Notes under the pieces: generated by a model | Seen by the model: the letters and a program-made list of their open reading frames with translations, nothing else | Databases searched by the model: none | What the model was told of the DNA's origin: nothing | Shown here: piece by piece, positions 28,317 through 36,030 of the stretch | Layout: each line of letters starts with the position of its first letter | Position numbering within the stretch: the stretch's first letter is position 1 | Assembly: GCF_040359615.1 (NCBI RefSeq) | Contig: NZ_CP132942.1 | Coordinates: 2,976,001-3,040,000 of the forward strand | Origin: Tunturibacter psychrotolerans | Lineage (GTDB): Bacteria; Acidobacteriota; Terriglobia; Terriglobales; Acidobacteriaceae | Reading direction: 5' to 3' | Length of the DNA: 64,000 bases | Position numbers and translations under genes: made by a program

Positions 28317-29189
28317 TCATGAGAGCCATCCGAGATCCAAAAGGTCGGCGATAGGTTCAGTAAACGAACAGGAGCCGAAGCCGATAGCGAAGTTCTCTCG
28401 CGCGTCTCTGATTTGTTCGGCGGATAGTTCCTGATTACGCCATGCAAGAGCGTGCCCGCTCCAGCGAAAGGCGGTAGGATCGTGTTCATTCAACACTGCT
28501 AAAACCTTCTCTTCTGTTGCTCCGTAATACGCGATGATTGCCGCGACGAAGATATTGATGAAACCGTTCATCAGAGCGGATGCGCTCCCCGGTTCATACG
28601 TGAGCTGTTGAACGGAACGCAAAGGATGATGCAGTCCAGCCGTTGCCTTGAAGGGAACCTTTGCTTCGGCGCAGGACACGAGAAATTCCGCGACCTGCTC
28701 GACACTGGGGATGGCATCGGCAGTAATGCCTCCGGTCCGAATCTTTGCGCGCGCGTTTCCTTTCTTCAGCGCAGGAATCATTTGCGCGCAATTCGTCAGT
28801 GGAAATTCGATGTAGAGAGTTGTCTTTGAGGGTGCGGCTGAGAGCAGCTTATGCACCTCAGCCAGAGTTGCAGCCTTGGACTCGAGGACGTCAACAACTG
28901 CGACCCTCTTATCGAGTCCAGATATCAGGCGAGCATCTTGCTGCGCATCGCCCGTGCTGAGTGCGCCCAGGAGCCATGGTGTCAGCTGCTCGTCGCTGCC
29001 AAACTCTATCGCAGCGCTGAATTCTGTCAGCCTCGCAACTGGGACGATCAAGCGTCCCAGAGCCCATGCATATTTACCAGAGCGGTAACTGGCATAGTTC
29101 CGGGTCGACGTTAGCATATCGAGGGCTGCGGGAGGAAAGAGCCCCGCGTAATCTATCAATCCGTTCAGGAATGGTTCAATTGCAGTCAT
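28317..29189 (-). CDS. Conserved protein of unknown function, probable TIM-barrel-like fold
   Basis: 290 residues, no signal peptide or membrane segment, so cytoplasmic. I recognise a repeated type of protein with the N-terminal signature DYAGLFPPAALDM and, later, KIRTGG (~170), FKATAGLHHPLR (~205) and FGSCSFTEP near the C terminus. The alternating strand/helix pattern and the KIRTGG and FKATAGLHH strand ends resemble a (beta/alpha)8 barrel; function is unknown. Its ATG overlaps the TGA of an upstream 77-codon frame (ATGA), which suggests it was once translationally coupled to a preceding gene now truncated. Confidence 0.7.
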   Translation of the reverse strand: MTAIEPFLNGLIDYAGLFPPAALDMLTSTRNYASYRSGKYAWALGRLIVPVARLTEFSAAIEFGSDEQLTPWLLGALSTGDAQQDARLISGLDKRVAVVDVLESKAATLAEVHKLLSAAPSKTTLYIEFPLTNCAQMIPALKKGNARAKIRTGGITADAIPSVEQVAEFLVSCAEAKVPFKATAGLHHPLRSVQQLTYEPGSASALMNGFINIFVAAIIAYYGATEEKVLAVLNEHDPTAFRWSGHALAWRNQELSAEQIRDARENFAIGFGSCSFTEPIADLLDLGWLS

Positions 29190-29419
29190 TTGCTTTTTCT
29201 CTTCTTTACCTTCGTCGTCGGAATTCCGAATTCACCCTTCCATATGCGATGCCAGTCTACCTCCTGAAAGGTCGGGTCATTGGCAACTTGCCGAAAGTTC
29301 CCCCGCTTGCCCGTATTCGCGCTAAGTTCGCCTAAGTGCGACAGGAGGGCTGTCGCTATCGTCGGAAGACCAGCGCCGATAACCCCGTTTCCGCGGGAGG
29401 AGCACGAACATGACATCAC
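29186..29419 (-). pseudogene. Orphan C-terminal coding fragment upstream of the DYAGLFPP protein
   Basis: A 77-codon frame whose TGA overlaps the ATG of the next gene. Its last ~45 codons read as ordinary coding sequence (LSANTGKRGNFRQVANDPT, then FQEVDWHRIWKGEFG), while its first part does not. I do not recognise the family. The likely reading is the 3' end of a larger, formerly coupled gene whose 5' part was lost when foreign DNA was joined near 29330-29400. Confidence 0.4.
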
Positions 29420-29619
29420 TAACCGAGTAACGAGTATAGGAATCGAACGCTAATTCCACAGGGATTTCAGCTAAGTGCAGCCTCTTCATTCGTCGACGGA
29501 AAAACGATCCGGGGTTGGAAACAGCTCTCGCTCCTTTGCATCCTCTATACCTCCACAGACACCCGCAGTCGAAGGCAGTGTATCGCCGCCGCTCCTCACC
29601 CATGGCTTGTGGGGTCATA

Positions 29620-29966
29620 CGCACGGTATAGTTCGGAGGCGATTGAGAAGCCGCAGCCAATCAAGCTCTTGGGTTATGAACTCCGCCCTCGACAACCTCG
29701 CACACGAACTCTTTGACGAAGGCCGGTCATGGGTTGACCGTCGATTTGCCGCATTCTCGATTTCTGGCAAAGCGATTCTATCGTAGGGTCGTTCAGCCAA
29801 CTTCAGGTACTTCGTGATTGACAGTAGGAGGCGAGATTTCATGCGTAGGGTGCGCCGAGCCATTCCTTGCGAACATTTGAGCTAGATGTTGTCGACGTTC
29901 ATCAACGAGCGGTGCCGAAAGCTGACGAGTTAAAGCATCAGATTTAAAAAATAATTGTTCAAGCAT
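29620..29966 (-). pseudogene. Tyrosine recombinase/integrase, frameshifted N-terminal remnant
   Basis: The frame starting at 29966 (MLEQLFFKSDALTRQLSAP, then LVDERRQHLAQMFARNG) runs to about 29845, where the reading continues in another frame (RTLRMKSRLLLSITKYLKLA, then LPEIENAANR) to about 29620. Together they resemble the N-terminal SAM-like/core-binding region of phage-type integrases common in soil bacteria. At least one frameshift is needed and the catalytic R-H-R-Y domain is absent. Whether any sequence between 29325 and 29620 belongs to it is unclear. Confidence 0.5.
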
Positions 29967-30400
29967 TGATTCGAACTCCTTTGGAGGGTGGAAAAGCGAT
30001 TCGACTAACATCCTTGCCTTGGAGACCGTCCGAGCGACATCAAGAGCAGCCGGATTCGAACGGGTCAACCCGATGTGTGGACACGTGCCCAATTCAGCCA
30101 TTGCCAGTTTCCCGCCCAAGAGTGCCAAATCGCAAATGCGCTCAGTAGCTCAAAAAAATAGCTCCAACGGCGGTAGCTAATCTGTTCACCAGGGTTTCCA
30201 GAGGCTCATCGTGGTTAGCGATCAGTTTCTCCTAAAAGGCAATTGCAATTCGCTTGTTCTCTTGAGACACAGTTTCGGTCTCCACCTTTGCCAATGAATT
30301 GAGCAGCTATGTTCGTCGCGCATCGATTCCTGATTCAATCCCGGTATTTGGGGCATACCGAACTGTGCCGGCATCCGTATCCCGGCAAATCGGGGCGGTC
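29967..30400. other. Non-coding interval upstream of the recombinase remnant
   Basis: 434 bp with no gene I can support. The 12-mer CCGGATTCGAAC at 30050-30061 occurs again in the same orientation at 32204-32215 and resembles the T-loop region of a tRNA; both could be attachment-site scars. Confidence 0.35.
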
Positions 30401-30688
30401 TCATTTGGTGAGTTCCAGTGAACCCGGGTGACGGCAGAGAGCTGCTATCTCGACCTCCATGAATGGATATAAGGGCAATGAGTTGAGAATCTCGTGGAGC
30501 TCGGCGGGACTGTCGACATCGAGGATGCTGATGCTTGCGTATTTTCCCGCGACGCGCCAGAGATGCACCCACTTGCCCTGCAATTGCAGATCCTTTGCCC
30601 TTTCGTGTTCCTTAGCGCTTAGCTCTTTGAGCTTTTCTGTATCCACATCATGTGGGACACGAACGTCGATTTGCACATGAAACAACAT
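30401..30688 (-). CDS. catC: Muconolactone delta-isomerase
   Basis: 95 residues, full family length, from the ATG at 30688, which has a strong TCAGGAGGGAGC site directly upstream; the longer frame from 30790 adds unrelated residues. The sequence follows CatC from MLFHVQIDVRVP to the C-terminal LCRHPGSLE, including KWVHLWRVAGKYASISI and LPLYPFMEVE. The enzyme converts (S)-muconolactone to beta-ketoadipate enol-lactone in the catechol branch of the beta-ketoadipate pathway, as a cytoplasmic decamer of ferredoxin-like subunits. No other cat or pca gene is near; it sits among pseudogenes, so it may be a leftover or serve a different lactone. Confidence 0.88.
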   Translation of the reverse strand: MLFHVQIDVRVPHDVDTEKLKELSAKEHERAKDLQLQGKWVHLWRVAGKYASISILDVDSPAELHEILNSLPLYPFMEVEIAALCRHPGSLELTK

Positions 30689-30816
30689 GCTCCCTCCTGA
30701 TCTATGCGCGTCTCGTCGACAACTAAACGCGCGATCACAAAAAACTAAAAACATGTAGGCGTCGTAACCAAGAACACGGTCGTAGGCCACGGCTGCATCG
30801 GCTGCATGTCCCGGTT

Positions 30817-31154
30817 CTAAGCTGCCGACACCGGGCTGTGGCCCGTCATGAGATGTAACAGCGCAAGAGCATATTCAGAAGCGGCAGACTGGTCCTGGCC
30901 AGTGATGAGCTTCCCGTCGATCACAACTTTGGGCGTGTACGGTTCGATGCTGGAGTAAACTCCGCCGGCCTCCTCAAGAGGCTTTTGCGGATAGTGGGGG
31001 ATGATAAAGCTGCTTTCGAACATGGCCTGTAACTGCTTGTCGGCCTCACCGGCTGGTAGACGGCGCGGTCGATCACCATGCCACCGCGGCGAATCAAGTC
31101 AAACTTGCCGTTTGGGAACGTCCGTGTTTCGCCGGGCTGGTCAAAACGCTTCAA
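30817..31154 (-). pseudogene. Chimera of cupin N-terminal and DJ-1/PfpI C-terminal fragments
   Basis: Two unrelated fragments are joined head to tail. From 31154 (TTG) to about 31050 the frame reads MKRFDQPGETRTFPNGKFDL and GGMVIDRAVYQP, the start of a small cupin protein. From 31023 to 30817, in another frame, the text GGVYSSIEPYTPKVVIDGKL and ITGQDQSAASEYALALL is the C terminus of a type-1 glutamine-amidotransferase-like (DJ-1/PfpI) protein. Neither part has the rest of its domain, including the nucleophilic Cys elbow of the DJ-1 fold. This is debris of at least one deletion. Confidence 0.65.
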
Positions 31155-31289
31155 CCACTACGTCAGGCATCCGGCAATTCCTCGTGTTGCCGAAGATACT
31201 TGTAGTAGAAAGATGCGTCTTGCGTAATCCTGCGGATAGTGACTGTTCTATCTCGCGATCAGGCTTGTGCCATATTTCACGCGGATCAC

Positions 31290-32100
31290 TTACTGACCAG
31301 GTGCAATGCCAGTGATGCTACGAAAGCGGTGGGTGAAATGGCTTTGGTCGGGATAACCTGTCGCTAAAGCCGTGTCGACTATTTTTCATTCCCGACTTCA
31401 ACATTTCTCGGGCATGCCGGATACGATCGCTCTCGAGATACGCATGTGGAGGCAAGCCGACTGTTTTTGAGAATGCGCGCGCAATCTGGAAGGGACTACG
31501 AGACATCAGCGATCCTAAGTGTGCAAGAGATATGTTCTCTGCATAGTGGTCTTCTATATAGTCCCTGACTTGCGATACAACCGAATTCTCCTGCCCAACA
31601 GCGATAGTTTGCCGGCGGTTCTCGACGTGCACTTGAAGAAGACGTCGAACAGCACAGAGCAAGAATGACTCGCATTCCATGGCATCTGCATTGGCAGCCA
31701 CTGCTTTATGGAACTGTTGCAGTCGAGCGAACAGGCAGATGTCCGCAATGACTGTACCGGTAAGATAAGGGAGCTCGTTTCGGCCCGTGATGTCCAATGT
31801 CAATTGCCGCAACGTCTCGGGATTGAGTCATAGAGTCCGGTAGAGATAACCATCCGTCGTTGCAGATTTGCCAGTATGAGGCTCATCACCGTTGACGAAG
31901 AATGTCTCCCCAGGGGGAGTGGTATGGCCTGCGCCTTGATAGGTGTAATGCTGGACGCCTTCCTCAACGAGGCCAATGACTAAATGCTCAGGTGAATGAC
32001 GCACGAAACGGTGCTCAACGTAATGCGCGTGAACCATCTCCGCCTCATATGGAGACTTGAGACGATACAAGCGAACCCATTCCTCGGATCGGGTCGTCAA
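31290..32100 (-). pseudogene. AraC-family transcriptional regulator, broken by a nonsense and a frameshift change
   Basis: From a TTG at 32100 the frame encodes the cupin-like AraC effector domain (HAHYVEHRFVRHSPEHLVIG and VNGDEPHTG). A TGA at 31828-31830 interrupts it after LYRTL; the same frame resumes with LNPETLRQLTLDITG and runs through the first HTH (SLAHLGSLMSRSPFQIARAF). Near 31378 the frame is lost; shifted by one, the strand reads DTALATGYPDQSHFTHRFRS and ends at 31290 with GIAPGQ. Correcting two lesions restores a normal ~270-residue regulator, so this is a recently decayed gene. Its target may have been a nearby broken gene. Confidence 0.8.
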
Positions 32101-32216
32101 CTCGGACCTCCCGTGCAGCCCTTAGCACCTCTTACAAGGCACGGTATGCTGCAACCTTCCATCGTCCTTACCCCACTAAACAGCTTACCCAAAAGGTGGC
32201 TTTCCGGATTCGAACT

Positions 32217-32627
32217 CTAAATTGAAGGTGCGTTTTCTCGGCGTTCATATGCACGATCGACTGTCTTCGATTGCAGCGACGATGGAGGCAATGCACCCCT
32301 CAAGTGCGGAAGCTTATCTGTCTGCGTGATACAAGTCTTGTGTAATCTTGCGGGCCACAGCGACCTCCTGCCTCGCTCCGGAATTCTTACGTCCCGAAGA
32401 TCTTTCAGGTGTCGCAATCCTCCACAAAGCGAGCTTTCCACGATGACTGATGCTGCCACGTCAACAAACCTGGCCTCCTGATTGTTGGCGAAGATGAGGG
32501 TGCCGTCAATGATGACGGGGGCGCGGAACAGTGCGCTTGCACCAGGCATGAAGGGCGTCGGAATATTTGCACCGTAGCTCCACGCCCGGGTCATCTCGTT
32601 CACCTGGCGGACACGGAATTTGTCCAC
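32217..32627 (-). other. Unassigned open frame upstream of the AraC remnant
   Basis: A 136-codon frame starting 10 bp after the DAHP synthase stop. Its first ~55 codons (ending FANNQEARFVDVAA) look like ordinary coding text, possibly a beta-propeller or other beta-rich protein fragment; the remainder is rich in Arg and Ser and does not look like protein. I do not recognise it. It is most likely another truncated gene of this decayed region, not a functional one. The 116 bp between 32101 and 32216 hold nothing recognisable but the second CCGGATTCGAAC copy. Confidence 0.3.
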
Positions 32628-32636
32628 GTGCGGTAT

Positions 32637-33695
32637 TCAGGAGTTGCGGGCGGCGCGGACGGCGGCGGCTAGTTCGGCCAGGGCGGTTTTGGTTTCGAGC
32701 CAGTCGATGCAGGCGTCAGTGATGGATTGGCCGTAGACAAGGGGTTGGCCGGGGACTAGTTTTTGCGCGCCTGCGACGAGGTTGCTTTCGAGCATGACGC
32801 CGATGATGCGCTTGTCGCCTGCGGCGATCTGGGCAGCTACGTTGCGGGCTACGCCTGATTGCTGAGTGTGGTCTTTGTGGCTGTTGGCGTGGCTGCAGTC
32901 GATCATGACCTGTGGTTGGATGCCGGCCTTCTCCATTTGCTTGCAGGTCTCATCGACGGCTGCGGCGTCGTAGTTGGTGGTGTTGCGGCCTCCGCGAAGG
33001 ATGATGTGGCAGTCGCGGTTGCCTTTGGTGACGAAGATGGCGGTCTGGCCATGCTTGGTGTGGCCGAGGAAGTTGTGGGCCTGTCCGGCGGAGAGGATGG
33101 CTTCGATGGCGATCTGAACGTTGCCGGAGGTGCCGTTTTTGAAGCCGACGGGGCAGGAGAGGCCGGAGACGAGCTCGCGGTGGACTTGGCTTTCGGTGGT
33201 GCGGGCGCCGATGGCTCCCCAACTGACCAGAGAGGAGACGTATTGCGGGGAGATCATGTCGAGGAATTCTGTTCCGGCGGGGACGCCTATTTCGGCCAGG
33301 TCGAGGAGGAGGTGGCGGGCCTGACGAAGGCCGTCGTTGATCTGGAAGGATTCGTCGAGGTAGGGGTCGTTGATGAGGCCCTTCCATCCGAGGGTGGTGC
33401 GGGGTTTTTCAAAGTAGACGCGCATGATGATGCAGAGATCCCGCGAGTGCTCAGCGATTGCGGTCTTGAGGAGTTCGGCGTATTCGCGGGCCGCGTCGGT
33501 GTCGTGGATGGAGCAGGGGCCTACGACGACGAGGAGGCGATGGTCTTCGCCGTGGAGGATCTTGATGATCTCGGTGCGGGCTTTGTAGACGGTCGCGGAG
33601 GCGGCTTCGGTGATGGGGAGTTCTTCTTCGACGGCGACGGGCGGAAGGACGACTTTGGTCCAGGTGATGCGAAGGTCATCGGTGGGAAAGAGCAT
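32637..33695 (-). CDS. aroG: 3-deoxy-7-phosphoheptulonate synthase, class I (AroG/AroF type)
   Basis: 352 residues, the usual length of the class I-alpha enzyme. It condenses phosphoenolpyruvate with erythrose 4-phosphate, the first step of the shikimate pathway, in the cytoplasm. Visible motifs: VVVGPCSIHD (57-65, PEP site and metal Cys), MRVYFEKPRTTLGWKGLINDP (near 92), GARTTESQVHRELVSGLSCPVGFKNGTSG (near 165), ILRGG (near 232) and DCSHANSHK (near 265). The N-terminal extension is that of feedback-regulated isoforms, but which aromatic amino acid inhibits it cannot be told. A 13-bp palindrome lies 51 bp upstream of the ATG. Confidence 0.93.
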   Translation of the reverse strand: MLFPTDDLRITWTKVVLPPVAVEEELPITEAASATVYKARTEIIKILHGEDHRLLVVVGPCSIHDTDAAREYAELLKTAIAEHSRDLCIIMRVYFEKPRTTLGWKGLINDPYLDESFQINDGLRQARHLLLDLAEIGVPAGTEFLDMISPQYVSSLVSWGAIGARTTESQVHRELVSGLSCPVGFKNGTSGNVQIAIEAILSAGQAHNFLGHTKHGQTAIFVTKGNRDCHIILRGGRNTTNYDAAAVDETCKQMEKAGIQPQVMIDCSHANSHKDHTQQSGVARNVAAQIAAGDKRIIGVMLESNLVAGAQKLVPGQPLVYGQSITDACIDWLETKTALAELAAAVRAARNS

Positions 33696-33745
33696 GGGTC
33701 TCGCTTGGCTTGATCAGATGAAGCGGGCATTCCGCTGTGAGGCTT

Positions 33746-33758
33746 GTGAAACTTTCAC
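33746..33758. promoter_or_regulatory. Palindrome between aroG and tdh
   Basis: GTGAAACTTTCAC is symmetrical about the central C and lies 51 bp upstream of the aroG start and 125 bp upstream of tdh. It could be an operator for either divergent gene. No regulator is encoded nearby. Confidence 0.35.
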
Positions 33759-33882
33759 GTTACTTCATCTTATAGCCTGAGGATTGGTGGTGGGGTAGGT
33801 GACGGTCCGCTGCTAATAGAATGTGATTGCGGGTCAGCGAAGCCGCGATTGAGTGCACGACGCAACAGGAAAGGTTCTCCAC

Positions 33883-34917
33883 GTGAAGGCATTGGTAAAA
33901 AGCCGCGAAGAACGCGGTCTTTGGCTTGAAGACGTTCCGGAGCCCGAGATGGGCATCAACGACGTCAAGATTCGTGTTCTGGCTACGGGTATCTGCGGGA
34001 CCGACCTGCATATTTACGAGTGGGACGCGTGGGCTCGTTCGACGATCAAGAAGGGGTTGACGATTGGCCATGAGTTTGTGGGCGAGGTGGTGGCCGTGGG
34101 CTCGAACGTAAACGACATTCCGATTGGCCAGCTTGTGAGTGGAGAGGGCCACGTGGTTTGCGGGCGCTGCAGGAACTGTCTTGCGGGGCGGCGGCATCTT
34201 TGCGCTTATACGCTGGGCGTCGGCGTGAATCGCAATGGGGCGTTCGCGGAATTTATTGTGCTGCCGATGTCGAACATCTGGATTCATAGTGCTGGGGTGC
34301 CGCATGAGATCGCCGCGATCTTTGACCCGCTGGGCAATGCGGTTCATACGGCACTGGCGTTTCCTGTGCTCGGCGAAGATGTGTTGGTTACCGGAGCGGG
34401 GCCGATTGGGATTATGGCTGCAGCAGTGGCTCGGCATGCCGGGGCTCGCCATGTGGTGATCTCTGATCCGAACCAGTATCGCAGGGCGTTGGCGGAGAAG
34501 GTTGGTGTGACGCTGGCGGTGGATCCTCGCGCGACTCCGCTGAAGGAAATTCAGCAGAAGTTGCGGATGCAGGAGGGATTCGATGTTGGGCTGGAGATGT
34601 CGGGTAATCCAAATGCGTTTCGCGACATGCTGGCGAATATGAGCCATGGGGCAAAGATCGCGATGCTGGGAATTCCGTCGGAAGATATTTCGATCAATTG
34701 GAATCAGGTGGTGTTCAACCAGCTGACGATTCGTGGGATCTACGGGCGGGAGATGTATGAGACCTGGTACAAGATGACCGTGATGCTCGAAAGTGGGTTG
34801 GATATTTCGGGTGTCATTACGCACCGGATGAACTGGCGAGACTATGAAGATGGATTTTCGGCGATGCGCTCGGGGAACTCGGGGAAGGTGATTCTCGACT
34901 GGAGCGATGTTGCTTAA
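33883..34917 (+). CDS. tdh: L-threonine 3-dehydrogenase
   Basis: 344 residues from the GTG at 33883, preceded by AGGAAAGG; E. coli Tdh starts at the same point and is 341 long. An upstream GTG at 33853 adds ten residues without homology. Catalytic zinc ligands Cys38, His63 and Glu64 ([16 protein letters not shown]) and the four structural zinc cysteines at 93, 96, 99 and 107 are all present, with the nucleotide-binding motif GAGPIG near 170. It oxidises threonine to 2-amino-3-ketobutyrate with NAD. The partner gene kbl is not adjacent. A strong terminator follows, so it is not part of the cluster downstream. Confidence 0.93.
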   Translation: MKALVKSREERGLWLEDVPEPEMGINDVKIRVLATGICGTDLHIYEWDAWARSTIKKGLTIGHEFVGEVVAVGSNVNDIPIGQLVSGEGHVVCGRCRNCLAGRRHLCAYTLGVGVNRNGAFAEFIVLPMSNIWIHSAGVPHEIAAIFDPLGNAVHTALAFPVLGEDVLVTGAGPIGIMAAAVARHAGARHVVISDPNQYRRALAEKVGVTLAVDPRATPLKEIQQKLRMQEGFDVGLEMSGNPNAFRDMLANMSHGAKIAMLGIPSEDISINWNQVVFNQLTIRGIYGREMYETWYKMTVMLESGLDISGVITHRMNWRDYEDGFSAMRSGNSGKVILDWSDVA

Positions 34918-34961
34918 ATAGTTTGAGCTGGATTGAGTTGTAGGAGCACGAAGTGACCATC

Positions 34962-35009
34962 CACCACGGCGTTGCCCGGGTTTAGCGGGCGAGGCCGTGG
35001 TGTTTTTTT
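34962..35009 (+). terminator. Rho-independent terminator of tdh
   Basis: CACCACGGC (34962-34970) pairs with GCCGTGGTG (34994-35002), with an inner GCCCG/CGGGC stem, and is followed by seven T residues (35003-35009). A textbook intrinsic terminator, separating tdh from the methyltransferase operon. The 283 bp from 35010 to 35292 hold no supported gene. Confidence 0.9.
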
Positions 35010-35292
35010 GGCTGGCGGGAGGATCCTCCGAATTAGGACTCGATCAACAAATTCCGCGTAATTTCCGATTGCGTGATCTGAACTACCGGGCGGGTGATGA
35101 GTTGCTGCAAACCATTCCTTGTGCTGCTCCGTAACCTTAATTGGAGATTTGCATCAAACTGTGCGGGAACAGAAAGCTGAAGATTTCAGACGAGTAAGAG
35201 CCTATTATTCTGATTTACCGCAACTCAGTTTTTTCGACCGAAACGCACGTTCAATCTTGATAGGGCTAAGAGTGGAGACAAGCGACTGCGAA

Positions 35293-36030
35293 ATGTCCGG
35301 CCGAACCGTTCCGCATCCTCCTGCGCATCCGCCGGAGTCTCTTTTTGAGAGCTGCTCGTGGTTTTATTCTCTTTGCCGCGAGTACCTGTTTCGCGACCAC
35401 ACACCGGAGATCAGTCGAGCGCTGTTTCCTCCGGACGGGCCGGCGCCGGGTATGCGTATCCTTGAGCTTGGCTGCGGTCCGGGGTTTTATGCATGTCGTC
35501 TCTCGGAGGAATACCCTCAGATTCACACAACCGGCGTCGATCTTTCGCGACGGCTGCTTGCCAGAGCCGAATCCCGGGCGGCTCGTCGAAGTCTTCAGAA
35601 CTGCACCTTTGCACACGGCGATGCGCATTCTTTGCCTGATGCTTCGAATTCGATCGATGCTGTTGTCGTTTCGAGACTTTTTCTGATAGTGGCGAAGAGG
35701 GAGGCGGTACTGAGCGAGATCTTTCGGATTCTGCGGCCTGGCGGTCGATGTTTTGTTGCCGAACCAACGTCGGGTTTTCGCACCCAAATACCGCTTGGCT
35801 GCATGTGGCTACTTTCGAAGTTGAGCAGCAGCCCGGCTGGAAAATATCGCGAGCCAAGACAGGCCGATGTGATGACTGCGCCGGATTTTTCTGCGTTCAT
35901 TCACTCACAACCGTGGGGAAGTGTCGAACTGCAATACGATGGCTGGTATCAGTATGCTGTTTGTGAAAAAGATCCCGACACTGTGGCGGAACGACGGACG
36001 CAAATTGTCGCATGTGAGGCGTTGTTATGA
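35293..36030 (+). CDS. Class I SAM-dependent methyltransferase
   Basis: 245 residues from the ATG at 35293; a longer frame reaches back to 35119 but its extra 58 residues are not family-like. The SAM-binding motif I is ILELGCGPGFYACRLSEEYP (about 56-75), followed by GVDLSRRLLARAESRA as motif II and FRILRPGGRCFVAEPTSG as motif IV/post-I region, so it is an UbiE/Methyltransf_11-type enzyme. Substrate unknown. It is the first gene of a long co-directional run and its TGA overlaps the next ATG (ATGA at 36027-36030), so coupling with the DUF2064 transferase is tight. Confidence 0.85.
   Translation: MSGRTVPHPPAHPPESLFESCSWFYSLCREYLFRDHTPEISRALFPPDGPAPGMRILELGCGPGFYACRLSEEYPQIHTTGVDLSRRLLARAESRAARRSLQNCTFAHGDAHSLPDASNSIDAVVVSRLFLIVAKREAVLSEIFRILRPGGRCFVAEPTSGFRTQIPLGCMWLLSKLSSSPAGKYREPRQADVMTAPDFSAFIHSQPWGSVELQYDGWYQYAVCEKDPDTVAERRTQIVACEALL

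Noticed and set aside
30040..30075. Possible tRNA gene (TTCGAA loop)
   Set aside because: The stem bases on both sides do not pair and no acceptor, D or anticodon arm can be folded; kept only as a possible att scar.
32195..32225. Second TTCGAA site resembling a tRNA T-loop
   Set aside because: No cloverleaf can be drawn; only the 12-bp match with 30050 is notable.
33760..34824. 354-codon frame antisense to tdh
   Set aside because: Complete threonine dehydrogenase on the other strand with all zinc ligands; the antisense text has no recognisable protein.
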